Source of the DNA: Astrocystis sublimbata
Taxonomy: Eukaryota; Ascomycota; Sordariomycetes; Xylariales; Xylariaceae
DNA: 64,000 nucleotides
Direction of reading: 5' to 3'
Assembly: GCA_022453515.1 (NCBI GenBank)
Contig: JAJNNY010000033.1
Location: 248,001-312,000, forward strand
Positions 50,643 through 61,881 of the stretch are shown here, piece after piece. The position numbers and the translations under genes are program-made. The notes below the pieces were generated by a model. The model worked only from the letters and a program-made list of their open reading frames with translations, did no database searches and had not been told where the DNA came from. The first letter of the stretch is position 1, and every line of letters starts with the position of its first letter.

Positions 50643-51893
50643 TCAGCGCTGTGCTTGATGCTGTGCTCGAGCCTTCCAATTGTCGCGTATGCCCTTAGCG
50701 GCGGCGAGCAAGTCCTCTCTGGTAACGGCATCGCGAATGCTTTCAATAACGCTGTTCACAACGTTGATGTGGTTGCCGTCAAGCTTATCGTCGCGGAAGC
50801 GGTAGAAGCGCCACCGCTTCTGGTCGTCCATGTAGACCTCGACAACACGCTCGTCGAGGGGATCGCCGAGGGATTTGAGAATGTCCCATTCGCTTTCCTC
50901 GAGATGTAGTTGTGCAAATGGCCTGTAGCCGTTGGGCCAGCCGCCGCCGTGGTTGGCAAGCAGCGTGATGGGCGGCACGGAGTCATAGTCGACGAAGCGG
51001 TCCGGGAAGCCTTCAGCGCGCTCTTCGTCGGTGGATTCGACGGTAGGAAAGTTCAACTTCCAAACAAAATCCACGGTATTCTCGTCAGCCTCCTTCCACT
51101 TGAGAATGTGCGGATCGGTACCGGGCTTGTAGTCGGTCTTGAGGCAGGTGAAGATCAGGCCGTCGTTGCCGTGCTTCAAGTTCCGGATGACTTGGTTGAA
51201 CATCATCTCGATGCCGTAGGCAAACTGCATCGACTTTGGGTCAACAAAGAAGGGCTGGTATTGGCGCTCGCTCGGGAATTCCTCGAGGAGTTGGCGGTAG
51301 GGCTTGTATATCTGCTCCTGGAAATAGCCCAGACGTTTGCTGAGCTCGCGGTTCATGAGGACCTGGGAATCCAAGACGAGGCAGTCGAAGACGAGATAGC
51401 GGGGTTCTTTGCGGCCGTCGCTGAGAGTGTCGATGACCAGCTCGCCGTCGAGGACGGTGCTGGTGTGGAACTTGAGGCGGTCGGCGGGGAGGGGGAAGTG
51501 GAGGGTGCCACGATCGATGAACCAGTAGTCGTTCTTGCGGTCGATGAAGTAGTGTACCTCCTGACCCTGTTCGTCCTCGGTCATGTACAGCAGGTATCGC
51601 ATGCCGTCCGACTTCTCGCAGACATAGTAGCTAGAGATGGGCGGCGCGTCAGCTTTGTGCTCGAGGGAGGGTTGGGACTGGATATAGAGAGAAGGACTGC
51701 AGTCTTACTCCTCGTGGCGCAGCTCTTCGAGATGCTTTCGCGAAAAACTGACGGGCTGGGCGCCGGGGAAGCCGGGGGACGATCGGCCGATGAGCGAGGC
51801 GACCTCTTTGCGCATGTTGTAGAGGAGCTCGCCCTCGGCCCTCAGGCCTGGCTCGTCGATGGACTGGATCTGGTCGGGGCCATTGCGGTCCAT
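50643..51893 (-). CDS. ceg1: mRNA-capping enzyme guanylyltransferase subunit (Ceg1-type)
   Basis: Exons 51893..51709 and 51630..50643 give 390 residues. The nucleotidyltransferase motif I KSDG at residues 68-71 (CEKSDGMR) supplies the Lys that forms the covalent GMP adduct. Further motifs follow: motif III/IIIa TVLDGELVID and YLVFDCLV, motif IV DGLIFTC and motif V LKWK. The C-terminal OB-fold region includes WRFYRFRDDKLDGN. Fungi carry separate triphosphatase and guanylyltransferase polypeptides, and no triphosphatase domain is fused here. The enzyme transfers GMP to the diphosphate end of nascent RNA polymerase II transcripts in the nucleus. The first junction restores HEDYYVCEKSDG. Confidence 0.95.
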
Positions 51894-51990
51894 GGCGGGC
51901 ACTGTGACGAAATCGAGGCTCTCGGCTAGGGATGATTCGGTACCGCAGTCTGTATTGATCGGACGCCTCAAAGTGACGGACGGGAGTTGT

Positions 51991-52020
51991 AGAGAGAGAG
52001 AGGGAGAGAGAGAGAGAGAG
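51991..52020. repeat. (GA)n microsatellite
   Basis: About 15 GA units with one interruption lie roughly 100 bases upstream of the capping enzyme start codon; on the transcribed strand this is a CT tract. Confidence 0.9.
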
Positions 52021-52339
52021 GCAAAGGAGCTGTGTTGAGGTGGGTACCTAAAGTAATGTATGTACCTGCCTACCACAACCTTATCCGCGAGGAGACGTCG
52101 CTGTTGCTGCTGTTTGCAGATGCGCTCGCTTCACATCCAATGCGAACGCCACCTAATTATTGCATACGCCAGGGAAACGAGAGAAACGAGAGAGAGAGAG
52201 ACACTACCAAAGGAAGTGAGCTTGGACACGGCGCGCGCGCAACCATGGCAGTCGCAATGCTGGCATAATACGAAAGACACCTGAGGCTGAGGATGAGACG
52301 TCCACGATTGAAATCATTACCCCGAACATATCCTATCAT

Positions 52340-52516
52340 GCCTACCTAGGTATGTGCCGGTATCACGATTTAATCAGAGAGGTGACAAGGGAACCTTGTA
52401 GCTTCAAGTCAGATAGATCACTGATTACCTAGGTAGGTAGTACCTACCTAGGTTCATATGTAGGTAGGTGCCTAGGTAGGTAAGTTATGTAGATACCCAG
52501 CTAGGTAAGTACCTAC
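52340..52516. repeat. Palindromic TACCTAGGTA array
   Basis: At 52427-52453 a 13-base arm ACCTAGGTAGGTA is followed, after one G, by its exact reverse complement. Further copies flank it, such as CCTACCTAGGTATG at 52341, GTAGGTAGGTGCCTAGGTAGGTAAG at about 52460-52484, and CTAGGTAAGTACC near 52501. It could form a strong cruciform or hairpin. No coding frame crosses it. Confidence 0.85.
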
Positions 52517-52578
52517 ATCGCTGCTTATAGGTATGATCATGCATGTTGTGCTAGGGCATAACATCTAAGATGTTCAAG

Positions 52579-52860
52579 TTATAGCTTACTAGAGTCAACT
52601 TTGAACTTGTGAATCCTGTCCTTCTTGGCTTTATCTGAAAACAATAGAACCGTTAAACCAACCTTGTGACAGAATTGTTCGTCAAATGAGGGATCGTTTT
52701 TTTGTCCGTTTTTAAGTTTCATTAAAACCCCTTCATTAGTGATTACAACTATATATACAATACAAAGTTCATTATGCCCTTTCACCCTTTGCTCTCCAAA
52801 TCTCTTATTCAGGCTCAATGATGTCCTTATACCATTTGGACCATGTTCACCGACCTGCAC
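52579..52860 (-). CDS. Doubtful 93-codon open reading frame
   Basis: A frame from 52860 to 52579 encodes a Lys- and Val-rich peptide (MQVGEHGPNGIRTSLSLNKR at its start). It is AT-richer than its neighbours and starts only two bases from the GH3 stop codon on the same strand, so it could be chance sequence in the GH3 3' UTR, a relic exon or part of an old insertion. No family is recognised and no intron sites are evident. Confidence 0.15.
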   Translation of the reverse strand: MQVGEHGPNGIRTSLSLNKRFGEQRVKGHNELCIVYIVVITNEGVLMKLKNGQKNDPSFDEQFCHKVGLTVLLFSDKAKKDRIHKFKVDSSKL

Positions 52861-52861
52861 T

Positions 52862-55819
52862 TCAATGTAGCTTGGCTTTAAGTGGGAGGTTGCGACTGCT
52901 TGGGCCCACGTATACAGTCTTGGTGTGGTCTGAAATGACCCAGTTCTGAGAGACTGTGTCCCAGTTACTTACGTCGCGGCGAGTGAGGGGCGCACGGAAC
53001 GTGACGGTCTGGCCGGGCTCGATTCGCATGCGGTCGAAACCACGAAGGACGACGGCCGGGTCATCATGGCCACCAAGAGATAGGTAGAGTTGCGGAATCT
53101 CGTCACCCACGACATCACCCGTATTGCTAACTTCGGCTGTGACAATGTATAGCTCGTCCCACAATTGACGGTTACCTCCAGGTGCATCGGTAAGTGCGGG
53201 TGCGGCAGGCTGGAGATCCTGGGCCGCCGAGTCGAGCGCTCCAGGAGGCAAGAATTCCTTGGCCGTTTGCCCATATTCAGGGTCGGCAGATGCCTCCTTC
53301 AACGATGACGTGGTGTTGAGGAAGGGGTATATGAATTCCCGGATGTAACGAACCGCGCTAGGGAAGGAGTAATCCTCTACGTTCTTAGAAATTGTGCCAA
53401 AGGTAGGCGCTTTGGCAGTCTTTCCCTTCGTCGGTTCGTATAGGCCAGCGTTGGTCTTCTCAACCTTGATGTTTGAATATTTGAAGCTTGTGTATGACAG
53501 ACCAAAGCCGAATTCAAAGATCGGCTTAATCTTGGCCTTATCCAATGCACGATAGTCGATGAAGTTCCCTTCGGTGAAATCCTGCTGCGGCGCACCATTG
53601 CCGTTGTTTGGCTTGTAGAGCACGTCGGCGCCATAATCTTCACGCTTGGCGGCCCAAGTAAAAGGCGTGCGGGCTGCAGGGTTCACTTTGCCGTAGAGCA
53701 CGTCGACAAGCCCGCGGCCGCTTTCTTGCCCAGGCAGACCAGCCCACACAATCGCGGTGATATTCGGAGAGTCGTACCAGTCAGTGACAAGAGTAGGGCC
53801 GACAGAGTGGATGACAACAATAGTGTTGTTGCAAAGGGAAGAGACCGTCTTGATCAGTTGGTCACCATTGCCCCACAGCGTCAGGTTCTTCCGGTCGCCT
53901 TCGTTGCCGTCGACGTCGATGTATCCCTCCCCAGAATCGGCATTCACAAACACCAAAGACGTAACACTCTCTTGCTTTACAAGAGATTCGATGATGTCAG
54001 TAGCCGAGTTGTTGAGCACCGCCTCAATACGAGTGTGATCATCAACGGCCCGTTGGTTGAGGGCATCGAGAGGGGTGATCAAATAAGGGAAGTTTGCTGT
54101 GCCTGAACCCCAACCCATTGCAAGTGTACCCATATTACAACCTCGATCGACACACCCATTGGGACCTAATGGGTTTGGGCCAGCGTCCTCTCCAACCACA
54201 GCTAAGAACTTTGGCTTTTTGAGAGGAAGGGCACCCTCGTTTTTTAGCAAGACAGTCGATTTACCGGCAATCTCTCTGATAAGATTTCCGTGATCACGTT
54301 GTACGTCGACGTGCCAATTGACCTGCTGGTATCCATCCTGAACACCAGCATGGAGGTAGCCATATGTGTCCAAAGTCCAGGAGTCCATGTTGACGGGTTC
54401 CAAGCCTTCAACGGTCTGGCCGACTTTAAAGAAGGCCGCCATGATCCTCATTGCCATGTCATCGATGCGATATTCGGGGACCGTGCCATTGAGTACCGCT
54501 ACGGTAAGATTGGCGCCCCAGAAAGAAAGACCCGTCTGGAACTCGGTATCACCAGGCATAGCCATGTCCATGCCGGCAACTGCGGTAGCGGCGCCAGCAT
54601 GCTGGGCTTGCCAGTCGCTCATGACAAAGCCTTGGAAACCTAGTTCACCCTTGAGAAGACCGTTCAGTGTCTTTGAATTCTGGCAAGCGTAGCTGTTGTT
54701 CACTTGTTGGTATGAGCACATCACAGACCCAACCCCCGCCCTGACAGCATCCGCGAATGGCCAGAGATACGTCTCATGTAAGGTCTTGTCGTCAATGTTG
54801 GACGAAAGAGTCTCTGAGATATTGTACCCTCGACCCGTCGATTCTGGGACTTGTCGAAAGTGTTCTAGCGATACAAATTAGTTTGAGACGAAAATTTGTG
54901 CCGAATGTGTATTACCTTGCTCGTTCAGGATGAAGTGCTTTGCACAAGCAACAACACCCGCATCTTGAATGCCCTTGACAGTCTCACTCATACCAACGCC
55001 TGTTAGATATGGATCAGGCGAGAAGCCTTCCCAATTCCGTCCACCTTCTGGTGCACGGCCAAGGGGTCCCGCGACAGGGCCCAAGATGACGTTGACGCCT
55101 TTGTCTCTATGCTCCTCGCCCATTGCCTTGCCACGGCGGTACATCAATCCCCTGTCGAAGGACGCGGCAACGGTTTGGCCAGAGCTAAAGGCAGAAGCGA
55201 AATCTCCGAAGCGGATACCGAGGGGTGAGTCCTGCATGCAGAGCTGGCGAAGGCCCAACCGTGGGACCCCGCCTACCTCGCCGACACATTGTCCGCTTTC
55301 CCAACTGCATCATGCCGTATACTTAGCTTGTATGCTCTGGTGTTTTGAGATAGTAAAGAATGCAAAATATGGGAAGGCTGCTCACCCAATGCCGGTTGTT
55401 ATATTGACTTTCTCAGCGAGAGTCAGTTGCGAGACGAATTTCTTCGCCTTGACATAGGCCTCTTCCCAGCCGATGGCCTGTGGGTTCATCCATGGAGATG
55501 GATAATGCGGCTCAGAGTAAGCGAGCTCGTGGGTAGGATAGTCTCGTTGCTACTCGGACGACGGACGTAAGCCATTCATGTTTGCGCATTACACCCATAA
55601 TAGACGCAAACTAGCTGGCAGCCGCCCAAGGAGGGTGAGGCGATCCCACAATAAGCTGAGAGCCGCTGTCCCCGAGCTGACAGAAAATGCGAGCAAAATG
55701 AAAGTAGGAATGAAAATGAGAAGTCGAGGAAGCTTGGGGCATCGACTTACCGACACGGTGGAAGCGGAAGCGCTATACGCAGCCGCCAGCAAGGCGCTCA
55801 ATGTAGGTGAAGCACGCAT
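52862..55819 (-). CDS. Secreted GH3 beta-glucosidase
   Basis: Four exons, 55819..55751, 55549..55386, 55304..54916 and 54864..52862, encode 874 residues with all junctions in frame. The N terminus MRASPTLSALLAAAYSASAS is a signal peptide. Then come the GH3 N-terminal barrel (WESGQCVGEVGGVPRLGLRQ, DSPLGIRFGD, the HRDKGVNVILGPVAGPLGR block), the nucleophile Asp near residue 291 in FVMSDWQAQH, and the C-terminal alpha/beta domain with STVLLKNEGALPL and VVGEDAGPNP. A fibronectin III-like domain closes the protein (AEVSNTGDVVGDEIPQLYL, VLRGFDR). Length and motif set match the Aspergillus BGL1 type, which hydrolyses cellobiose and short beta-glucosides outside the cell. Several N-glycosylation sequons (NITT, NNTI, NLTL) are present. 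No truncation is seen. Confidence 0.96.
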
Positions 55820-57500
55820 CTTGTTGGCCTGTGTGTAGACTTGCAAGTTGTAACGAGCAAGCTGAAGTACTTATACTGTACTATTCCATGGGGGCCAAGA
55901 CGGTGAGACGCAGACCGGCGGGAAGGGAGGGAGAGTGAACACCCAGGTGGACGAGGCGGACGGCAAGCGAATCTTATATGTCCGTATTGGGTAGGTAGGT
56001 AGATAGTCGAGGTGAACATCGTTAGTAGTAATGTTTGCTCAATGTCGTCTCTGTGCGCTTCAAGGTTGCTTTGTGCAGGTTGCATGCAGTCGGAAGGTTG
56101 CCGCTATGTAACGGATACAGGGTTCTGGTATCCACACCGACAAAGCCTGGAGGTGATGATGATGATGATGTTCATGATGATCGGGGTCCATGTCCGTGTC
56201 CATGGGTCCTGTTGCTCGGTCAAGCAGGCGCGTACATTGGGTAGATGTACGTACATACGGTACATGGACCTACCCTCGCAACTCGCTACCGGTACCTTAA
56301 CCTACCTAGGCCCGCTTGGTATACGCATAGGTAACCTCGCCTGGTCCTACACCGGGCTGCATTGCCCATTGCCTGCTGAGGTGGTCGCAAAAAATAAAAA
56401 CATCCATTTGCAGCTCTGCGACAACGACGGCGCCCGTCTCCTGCCCATTGGCAAACGTCACCGGTTCACTGCGAACAAAGGGAGCATGCAGCTGTCCCGA
56501 CCAGCCGGAGCTAGTAGGCACGGGGCAGGTTGGCAGTGGAATGGCTAGGTAAGCTATGTAGCTCGGTCGGTAAGTAAGCTAAAGCTAAAGCTAGAGTAGA
56601 CCCCGAATGCGCCCAGTGAGCCCTTTTGGGCCCCTCTTAGCCTTGTGGGCGGTACTGGAAGCGGCAATGTTCCTAGATACAAAGCTAGGGTAACCCAGAT
56701 CATAATCCCTGCGCTAAAGCGGGCCAACACGAGAACTCGTTCGCCTCTCCGCATCGCTCCACCACCACGTTGACGTTGGCCTTGCTGCACCTTGCATGTA
56801 GGTAAAATAAAAGCTCTCACGAAATCGTCACATCGTCGACCCTCTAGATTTCATACTCGTAGAGGTAGCAATGAATCAACTACCATCTATCTCTGTTGGG
56901 GCCATAACACTCTACTAGTTTAGACCAAAGATAATACGGGAGAAACTACCTAATTCTAAAGAGACATTTGGCCGGCAATAGGGCAAAGAGATGCGGGGAA
57001 AATACAAATATCTACCCATCATCTGATCAGAAGCTGATGTTCATCCCCACGTTCCTACTATCCCTGCTCGATTCAACTTTTCATTTTTCTGCTGCACATA
57101 AGCAGTACAGTAGAGCAGAGACCGCCACACGGTCTTGACCGCAATACTCTTTTAGTCGGAATAGGGAAAGTACACGAAGACGGGCCGATGACGGGTAAGC
57201 GTTGCGGCGCCGTGGCGGCCTGGGATGCCGCCTCATTCGCCATGGGTCCTTTGACTATTCGTCTTGGTCCTGCGAGCATTGATCGCATCTACATAGTACT
57301 GAGAGGTATCCTCTACGGATACCGATCCCTTGCGAGCCTCCGGTACTGTACTCGTAATGATATATTGGCAGCGCTGTGGGGCTTAATACCACACAACGAT
57401 ATCCCAAGTATTGGGTTCGTGTTTCATTTCACACAATGATAAAAATAGAATGAGTCGGGAGGTGGAAAATCCGCGATGGCTTTCGCGCTATCATTTACAG

Positions 57501-57544
57501 TAGGTAGGTACCGAGGTAGGCTCGGTAGGTACCTAGGTAGGTAG
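57501..57544. repeat. TAGGTA/TACCTA cluster
   Basis: TAGGTAGGTACC, CGAGGTAGGCTCG and GGTAGGTACCTAGGTAGGTAG follow one another without other sequence. TACCGAG and CTCGGTA form 7-base inverted arms around GTAGG. Confidence 0.8.
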
Positions 57545-58146
57545 AATGGGACAGGGATATCATTGAATTAGCCCAGCGAGCCAGCAACACCAACCTTGCC
57601 AACTTCTTCCCACTGTCTTGACAAATCCCGCTTTTGCGGGGTAAAGTACCGGTGACTAGGATCAACCATGCTCACTCGACATCGGGCCTTGCCTCTCTAG
57701 GTAAGGGAGGCTGGGGAATATCTGATCATCAAGAAGCATACCTACTCGTACTCTTCCCAGATCCATGAACACTCAATTGATCGTGTGCGTACAGGCATGA
57801 CAGGCGAGAGGATGCACCTCACAAGCCGCAGCTTCCCACATCCAGTCCCTGCATGCACGTACATTTTCAGGCGGAAAAGCATTACCGGGACGCCCGATTC
57901 AAGATCATGCCAATGTCTCCGAACAAGGAAGAGGCTGCATGCACGAGATGCATATGACGAGCACCTTCACCTTGAGTAGGTAGGTACTTCAAGTCGTATG
58001 CCGCAACGGGGCTGTTTGCGCCTCAGCTCCACAATTGATTTCAACCATGATGTAGGTATCGAATGTTGGGTTTACGGAGGACTGACGACCAATCACCCAG
58101 TGTCGAGTGCTGGACTGTCCCCAATAGAAAGAATCCTGCCGAGCTG

Positions 58147-58195
58147 CTTACCTAACCTAGGGGTATCGGGGTAGGTAGTACCTACTTAAGGTAAA
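58147..58195. repeat. TACCTA/TAGGTA cluster
   Basis: TTACCTAACCTAGGGGTA is followed by GGGTAGGTAGTACCTACTTAAGG, giving inverted copies of the same motif on both strands. Confidence 0.7.
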
Positions 58196-58642
58196 GTTCG
58201 ACATTGGTGGTCTCGGTTGGTCAACCTTGAAGGTATTAGTTCCGGTTGCGGATGTGGGCTCAAGAGAGAGAGCAAATGCCAAGGCAGCAAAGGGATGGAT
58301 GTTGCAGGGTGTGAGGATCCACTGGATCGATCTTGAACTACTTACCTGACCAAACCTACGACCACCGTGGTGTTAATGTTACACGTGCTGCGATAGTCTG
58401 AGTGACCGGGAGTCTCAAAGATTTAAACGTGGGACGGCCCGCCGAATAGAAATGAGACGGCATACGAGAACGCTCATTGCTTCTATTCTAGTAAGGCAGC
58501 TCGTCCGTTCCAGCACCTCCATGAACAATTAGGTCACTGAATGATATGTGGCTAGCTTGCTTCTCTAGGCTCGGTGGTTTATTCTCATCCCATGCTCCAT
58601 CGCATCGTGACTTCTGCATCCTATCGTGGTCGAATAGTGATG

Positions 58643-60757
58643 CTATCGCCGCAGCGCTCCCGTCTTACCACCAGCCTCCCAACCTCGGCGAATCGCGTCC
58701 TTCAATTCCTGTAGATCTGGCTCAATGAACGTAGGCCTGATCAATGCTGCAGTTTGTCTCACTAGCTTTCTAGAGCTTGTGTAGCTGCCAACCGGAGTAT
58801 CTGACCCCTTCCAATCCTCGAACCGCTCGAAAAGCATCGCGATATCGTACTCGCACACACTTGCAAACGGGTGCCAGAAGCTGTCTTGCTTATACGTTAT
58901 ACTTTGTCTCAGACCTTGGCTGTCGGCACTGGCCTCTTGATATCGATATATGAGCCAGAGCGATTTCTCGGGTTTGGTGACGTCGACGACCAGATGATAC
59001 CCCGTCGAGCGGTGCGTGGCTTGTCGTCCGTTATATTTAGTGACTACCTTTCTATTGAAGATCTCACCAATCTCATAGACGAAGCGAGGGAAGTATCTGC
59101 CCTTTGGCATCGCGGCGTTGCGGTCCAGCTCCAGCATGGTCGGATAATTCAGCCAGTCGTCTCTCTTCCAGAAATCCGAGGCTAGTCTCTCGTCCTTTCG
59201 ACTTCGGCACAGGAGATACGACCACATGTGCACACAAGCTCTTTGCACTGTATAACATGCGTCTTCGCACTTGTCTTTCTCCGAGAAAAGCTGCATGAGC
59301 AGCTGAGATTCCTCGTTGGACCTCAGACTTGTGAGATCTTCCTGTCGTTGGAAATCAGTCTGCCTCATTATCTCATACTGGCTTTCTTCTTCGGGCGCTT
59401 GATCCTTGGGTATGCTCTCGGGGGTATTGGACGAGTGCGAGAACTTCTCGAAATCTCTCTCTACCAGATCCATTCGTTGCTCCAAGGGAATTATTCGCTT
59501 GTCCATCGCATCCAACAGCCCACCGAGTCGTTCAAATTCAGGATCATAGTCTATACATCTGTCCTGGTTCTGAGGAGCTTTTCCGTGCCCATTTGGACTT
59601 TGCGGGTTTTCGAACGCCTTGTTCGCCTCATCTGCATGTTCTTGACTTTCTAGGCCCGATTGAAACACCGCAGTCGAATTCTGTGCAGGAGACGGGTTTT
59701 CTTGACTATGAGGGCTACTGGACATCTTCGCTTGGGCTTCTTGTAAGTCTTTGATATGCTGCTGCAAGTTCTGTTCCAGAGACTCCAGGCGTTGCTGGTG
59801 GTTCTGCATGATTGCTGAAATCTGTGCAGGGCTCAGTCCGTTCTCCGTTCTTTGGTCCAGAATCGTCACGCGACCTGTCAACTGGCATAACAGTCAGTAA
59901 GCTATTGGTGGATGTCAATCTTGTTGGTCAAGACTTACTTGCTCATTCCCCTTGTGTAATGCTTCCAGACGCTCGTTACTGGCAGTTACGTGATTTACTA
60001 GTCGCCCATTATAATCCGCAAAATGCGTATTTAAATCACCTAAGTATCTATCATGTGCTGTCAGGTGAGCATCGTGTTCTCCTATGCGTCTTTCATGCCC
60101 TAAGAGGTGTCTATCGTATGCTTCGAACCGGGTGTCGGTATCTCGCAGACGCCCATCGTGCTCTGCCAGGCTTGCAAAGCTCCTTGTGATTTGTGCTTTC
60201 AGGTCTTCCACGATGCTTTTGGTCTGGTCGCCGGGCCCTCCCAGAGGTCCCGGGCGCCAGGCAAGCTGGTTCGGGCGCGCAACATCCCTATTCTGAGTCG
60301 CACGCATTTCTTGGCCCAGGTCGGCGAAAGTGTCAATGATAGTGTTCTGACGAGTGACAGCTGTTGATAATTGATCGAGACTCTCTTGGTGTTGATCAAC
60401 GCGAGGCATTATAGTGTTCCTGATCTGACGTACTGCGTCAATCGCCATGTCTTCAGCTTCCTCCAATGACTGTACGCGCCCTTCCATAGTCTGAACGCGC
60501 TCTTGGAGCTGTGCAATCAGGCTGCCATGCCGCTCAAAACTCGTCGCTACCTGTCTTTGATACTCGCGAAACATGTCTATGGTCAGGACAGCTACGCCCA
60601 TTTGAGGCGCTTGGAGACCACTCATGGCGCCCGGAGGGGGAGGAGGCGGGTATTGGGGCCTTCGGTTTTCGGACTCATCTGCATGTAACCCTGGCGGGGA
60701 GAAGTTCCCCGGATGCCTTCGCTTGGTGCCCTGTGGTGTTGTCACACGTTGCGCCAT
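58643..60757 (-). CDS. Uncharacterised coiled-coil protein with tandem His-Asp heptads
   Basis: Exons 60757..59939 and 59881..58643 join at phase 0 (donor GTAAGT, acceptor GCCAG) to give 685 residues. The first 55 residues are Pro-rich (PQYPPPPPPGAM). Residues 60-150 form a coiled coil (RVQTMEGRVQSLEEAED). Residues 197-259 are nine uninterrupted heptads that start with Leu, Phe or Ile and mostly carry His/Tyr then Asp/Glu/Asn at positions 4-5, for example LAEHDGR, LLGHERR, IGEHDAH and LTAHDRY. Another coiled-coil segment opens exon 2 (HQQRLESLEQNLQQHIKDL). The last 230 residues look folded (YFPRFVYEIGEIFNRKVV, GYHLVVDV, SLWLIYRY), with no family I recognise. No signal peptide or transmembrane segment. 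A structural or scaffold role is only inferred; it may be lineage-specific. Confidence 0.8.
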
Positions 60758-61881
60758 GATGCGAAAGAGATCGATGTTGGTGCGAGGTTATGGTCTGGCG
60801 TGTCTTCAATCGTGCAATGTGCATAATGCTCTGTTCTACGATGGAGAGGGTGCGCGTTGGGTCAGCTAACTCTGATACGGCCTGTTCCGGGATACCTGCA
60901 AATCGTTGCTGACAGTTCTCTGACGGGAAGGGAAATAAGAAATAAAATAAAAATGTTAGAACCGCAGTTTGGGTGCAAGCCAGGTGGGAGGGGGGGAGTG
61001 GCGCATCAAGAGGAACATGAACACTTGCACAATTGATGTCCACCACCCACACGCTATCGCCTCCACTATACCCTCAACGATATTATGCAGTAATCTATCT
61101 ACCTATTCTCTCTATGGTCTGTCTCTGCTTATCTGCAAAGCGTAATGGATGCTTCAGCGATGGAGCTTGGCAGCCACAATTTGGCTACCTAACGCAGGTG
61201 GGTAGTAATGAGTTGGAGACGCCAAGCAAAGGAAGATATGTCCGGGGCCAAAACTAGGACTTGGTCTCTTGCGTGGTATGGACGCAGTCCACAGCCATGC
61301 CATGGCGTCAGCAGCCGGACAGTGGGCGGAGAGAGGCGCCAACGCCTGTTCAAGGTCCCTGGCCAGTTCGAATGATTATTATCAAAAGAGTCAGGGGGAC
61401 TGGATAGATAGCAATTGTTGTTGGATTTATCATGTCAACCTCTAGATGCACCTAAGTATACCGAGGCGGTCAAGTCAGCCACAGCTACTCGTACGAGGAA
61501 CGGTGTGAGCGGAGGATCGAGCCGACTGGATGGAAATGCAGTTTGCCTTATACTACACGAGACACAATACTGCTGGTGCGCCACTTTGGACACTGTGCAT
61601 GCATTACTGTATATGGTAAGCATGAGCATACTGTGTTTCATGCTTATTGTCTGATGGTCAAATTGAGGAAGCAATCCATGGTCACTTACTCGTCTTCCGA
61701 TATTGCCCAGTCGATATCACTTATCCCTTCTTGTGTTAGAAGTCTTATGATTAACTATACGAGGGGATGATATAAGTGCTAGTTACTAGAGATAATCCAT
61801 GTGATAGTAAGTCTGTCAAGTGCTTTTGCACCAGAGTGAAGGAATATAGCAGTGGCTTAGTAGTGAAGTAGAAGTATAGGG

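Larger units (their letters stand above)
51894..52861. other. Spacer upstream of capping enzyme gene and downstream of GH3 gene
   Basis: Next to the capping gene is a (GA)n tract at 51991-52020 that is probably in its 5' UTR. The centre holds the densest TACCTA/TAGGTA array of the window (52340-52516). The part next to the GH3 gene (52540-52860) is AT-richer and contains a 93-codon open frame listed separately. Confidence 0.55.
55820..58642. other. Long spacer upstream of GH3 gene and downstream of coiled-coil gene
   Basis: About 2.8 kb with no supported gene. The part near 55820 holds the GH3 promoter. A (GAT)n run is at about 56155-56173. TACCTA/TAGGTA motifs recur at 55990, 56290-56340, 57501-57544, 57976 and 58147-58195. 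Open frames of 70-180 codons lack family signatures. Confidence 0.5.

Noticed and set aside
50910..51929. 339-codon open frame on the plus strand
   Set aside because: It lies entirely antisense to the capping enzyme gene, which has all its motifs. Long antisense frames are expected opposite GC-rich third positions.
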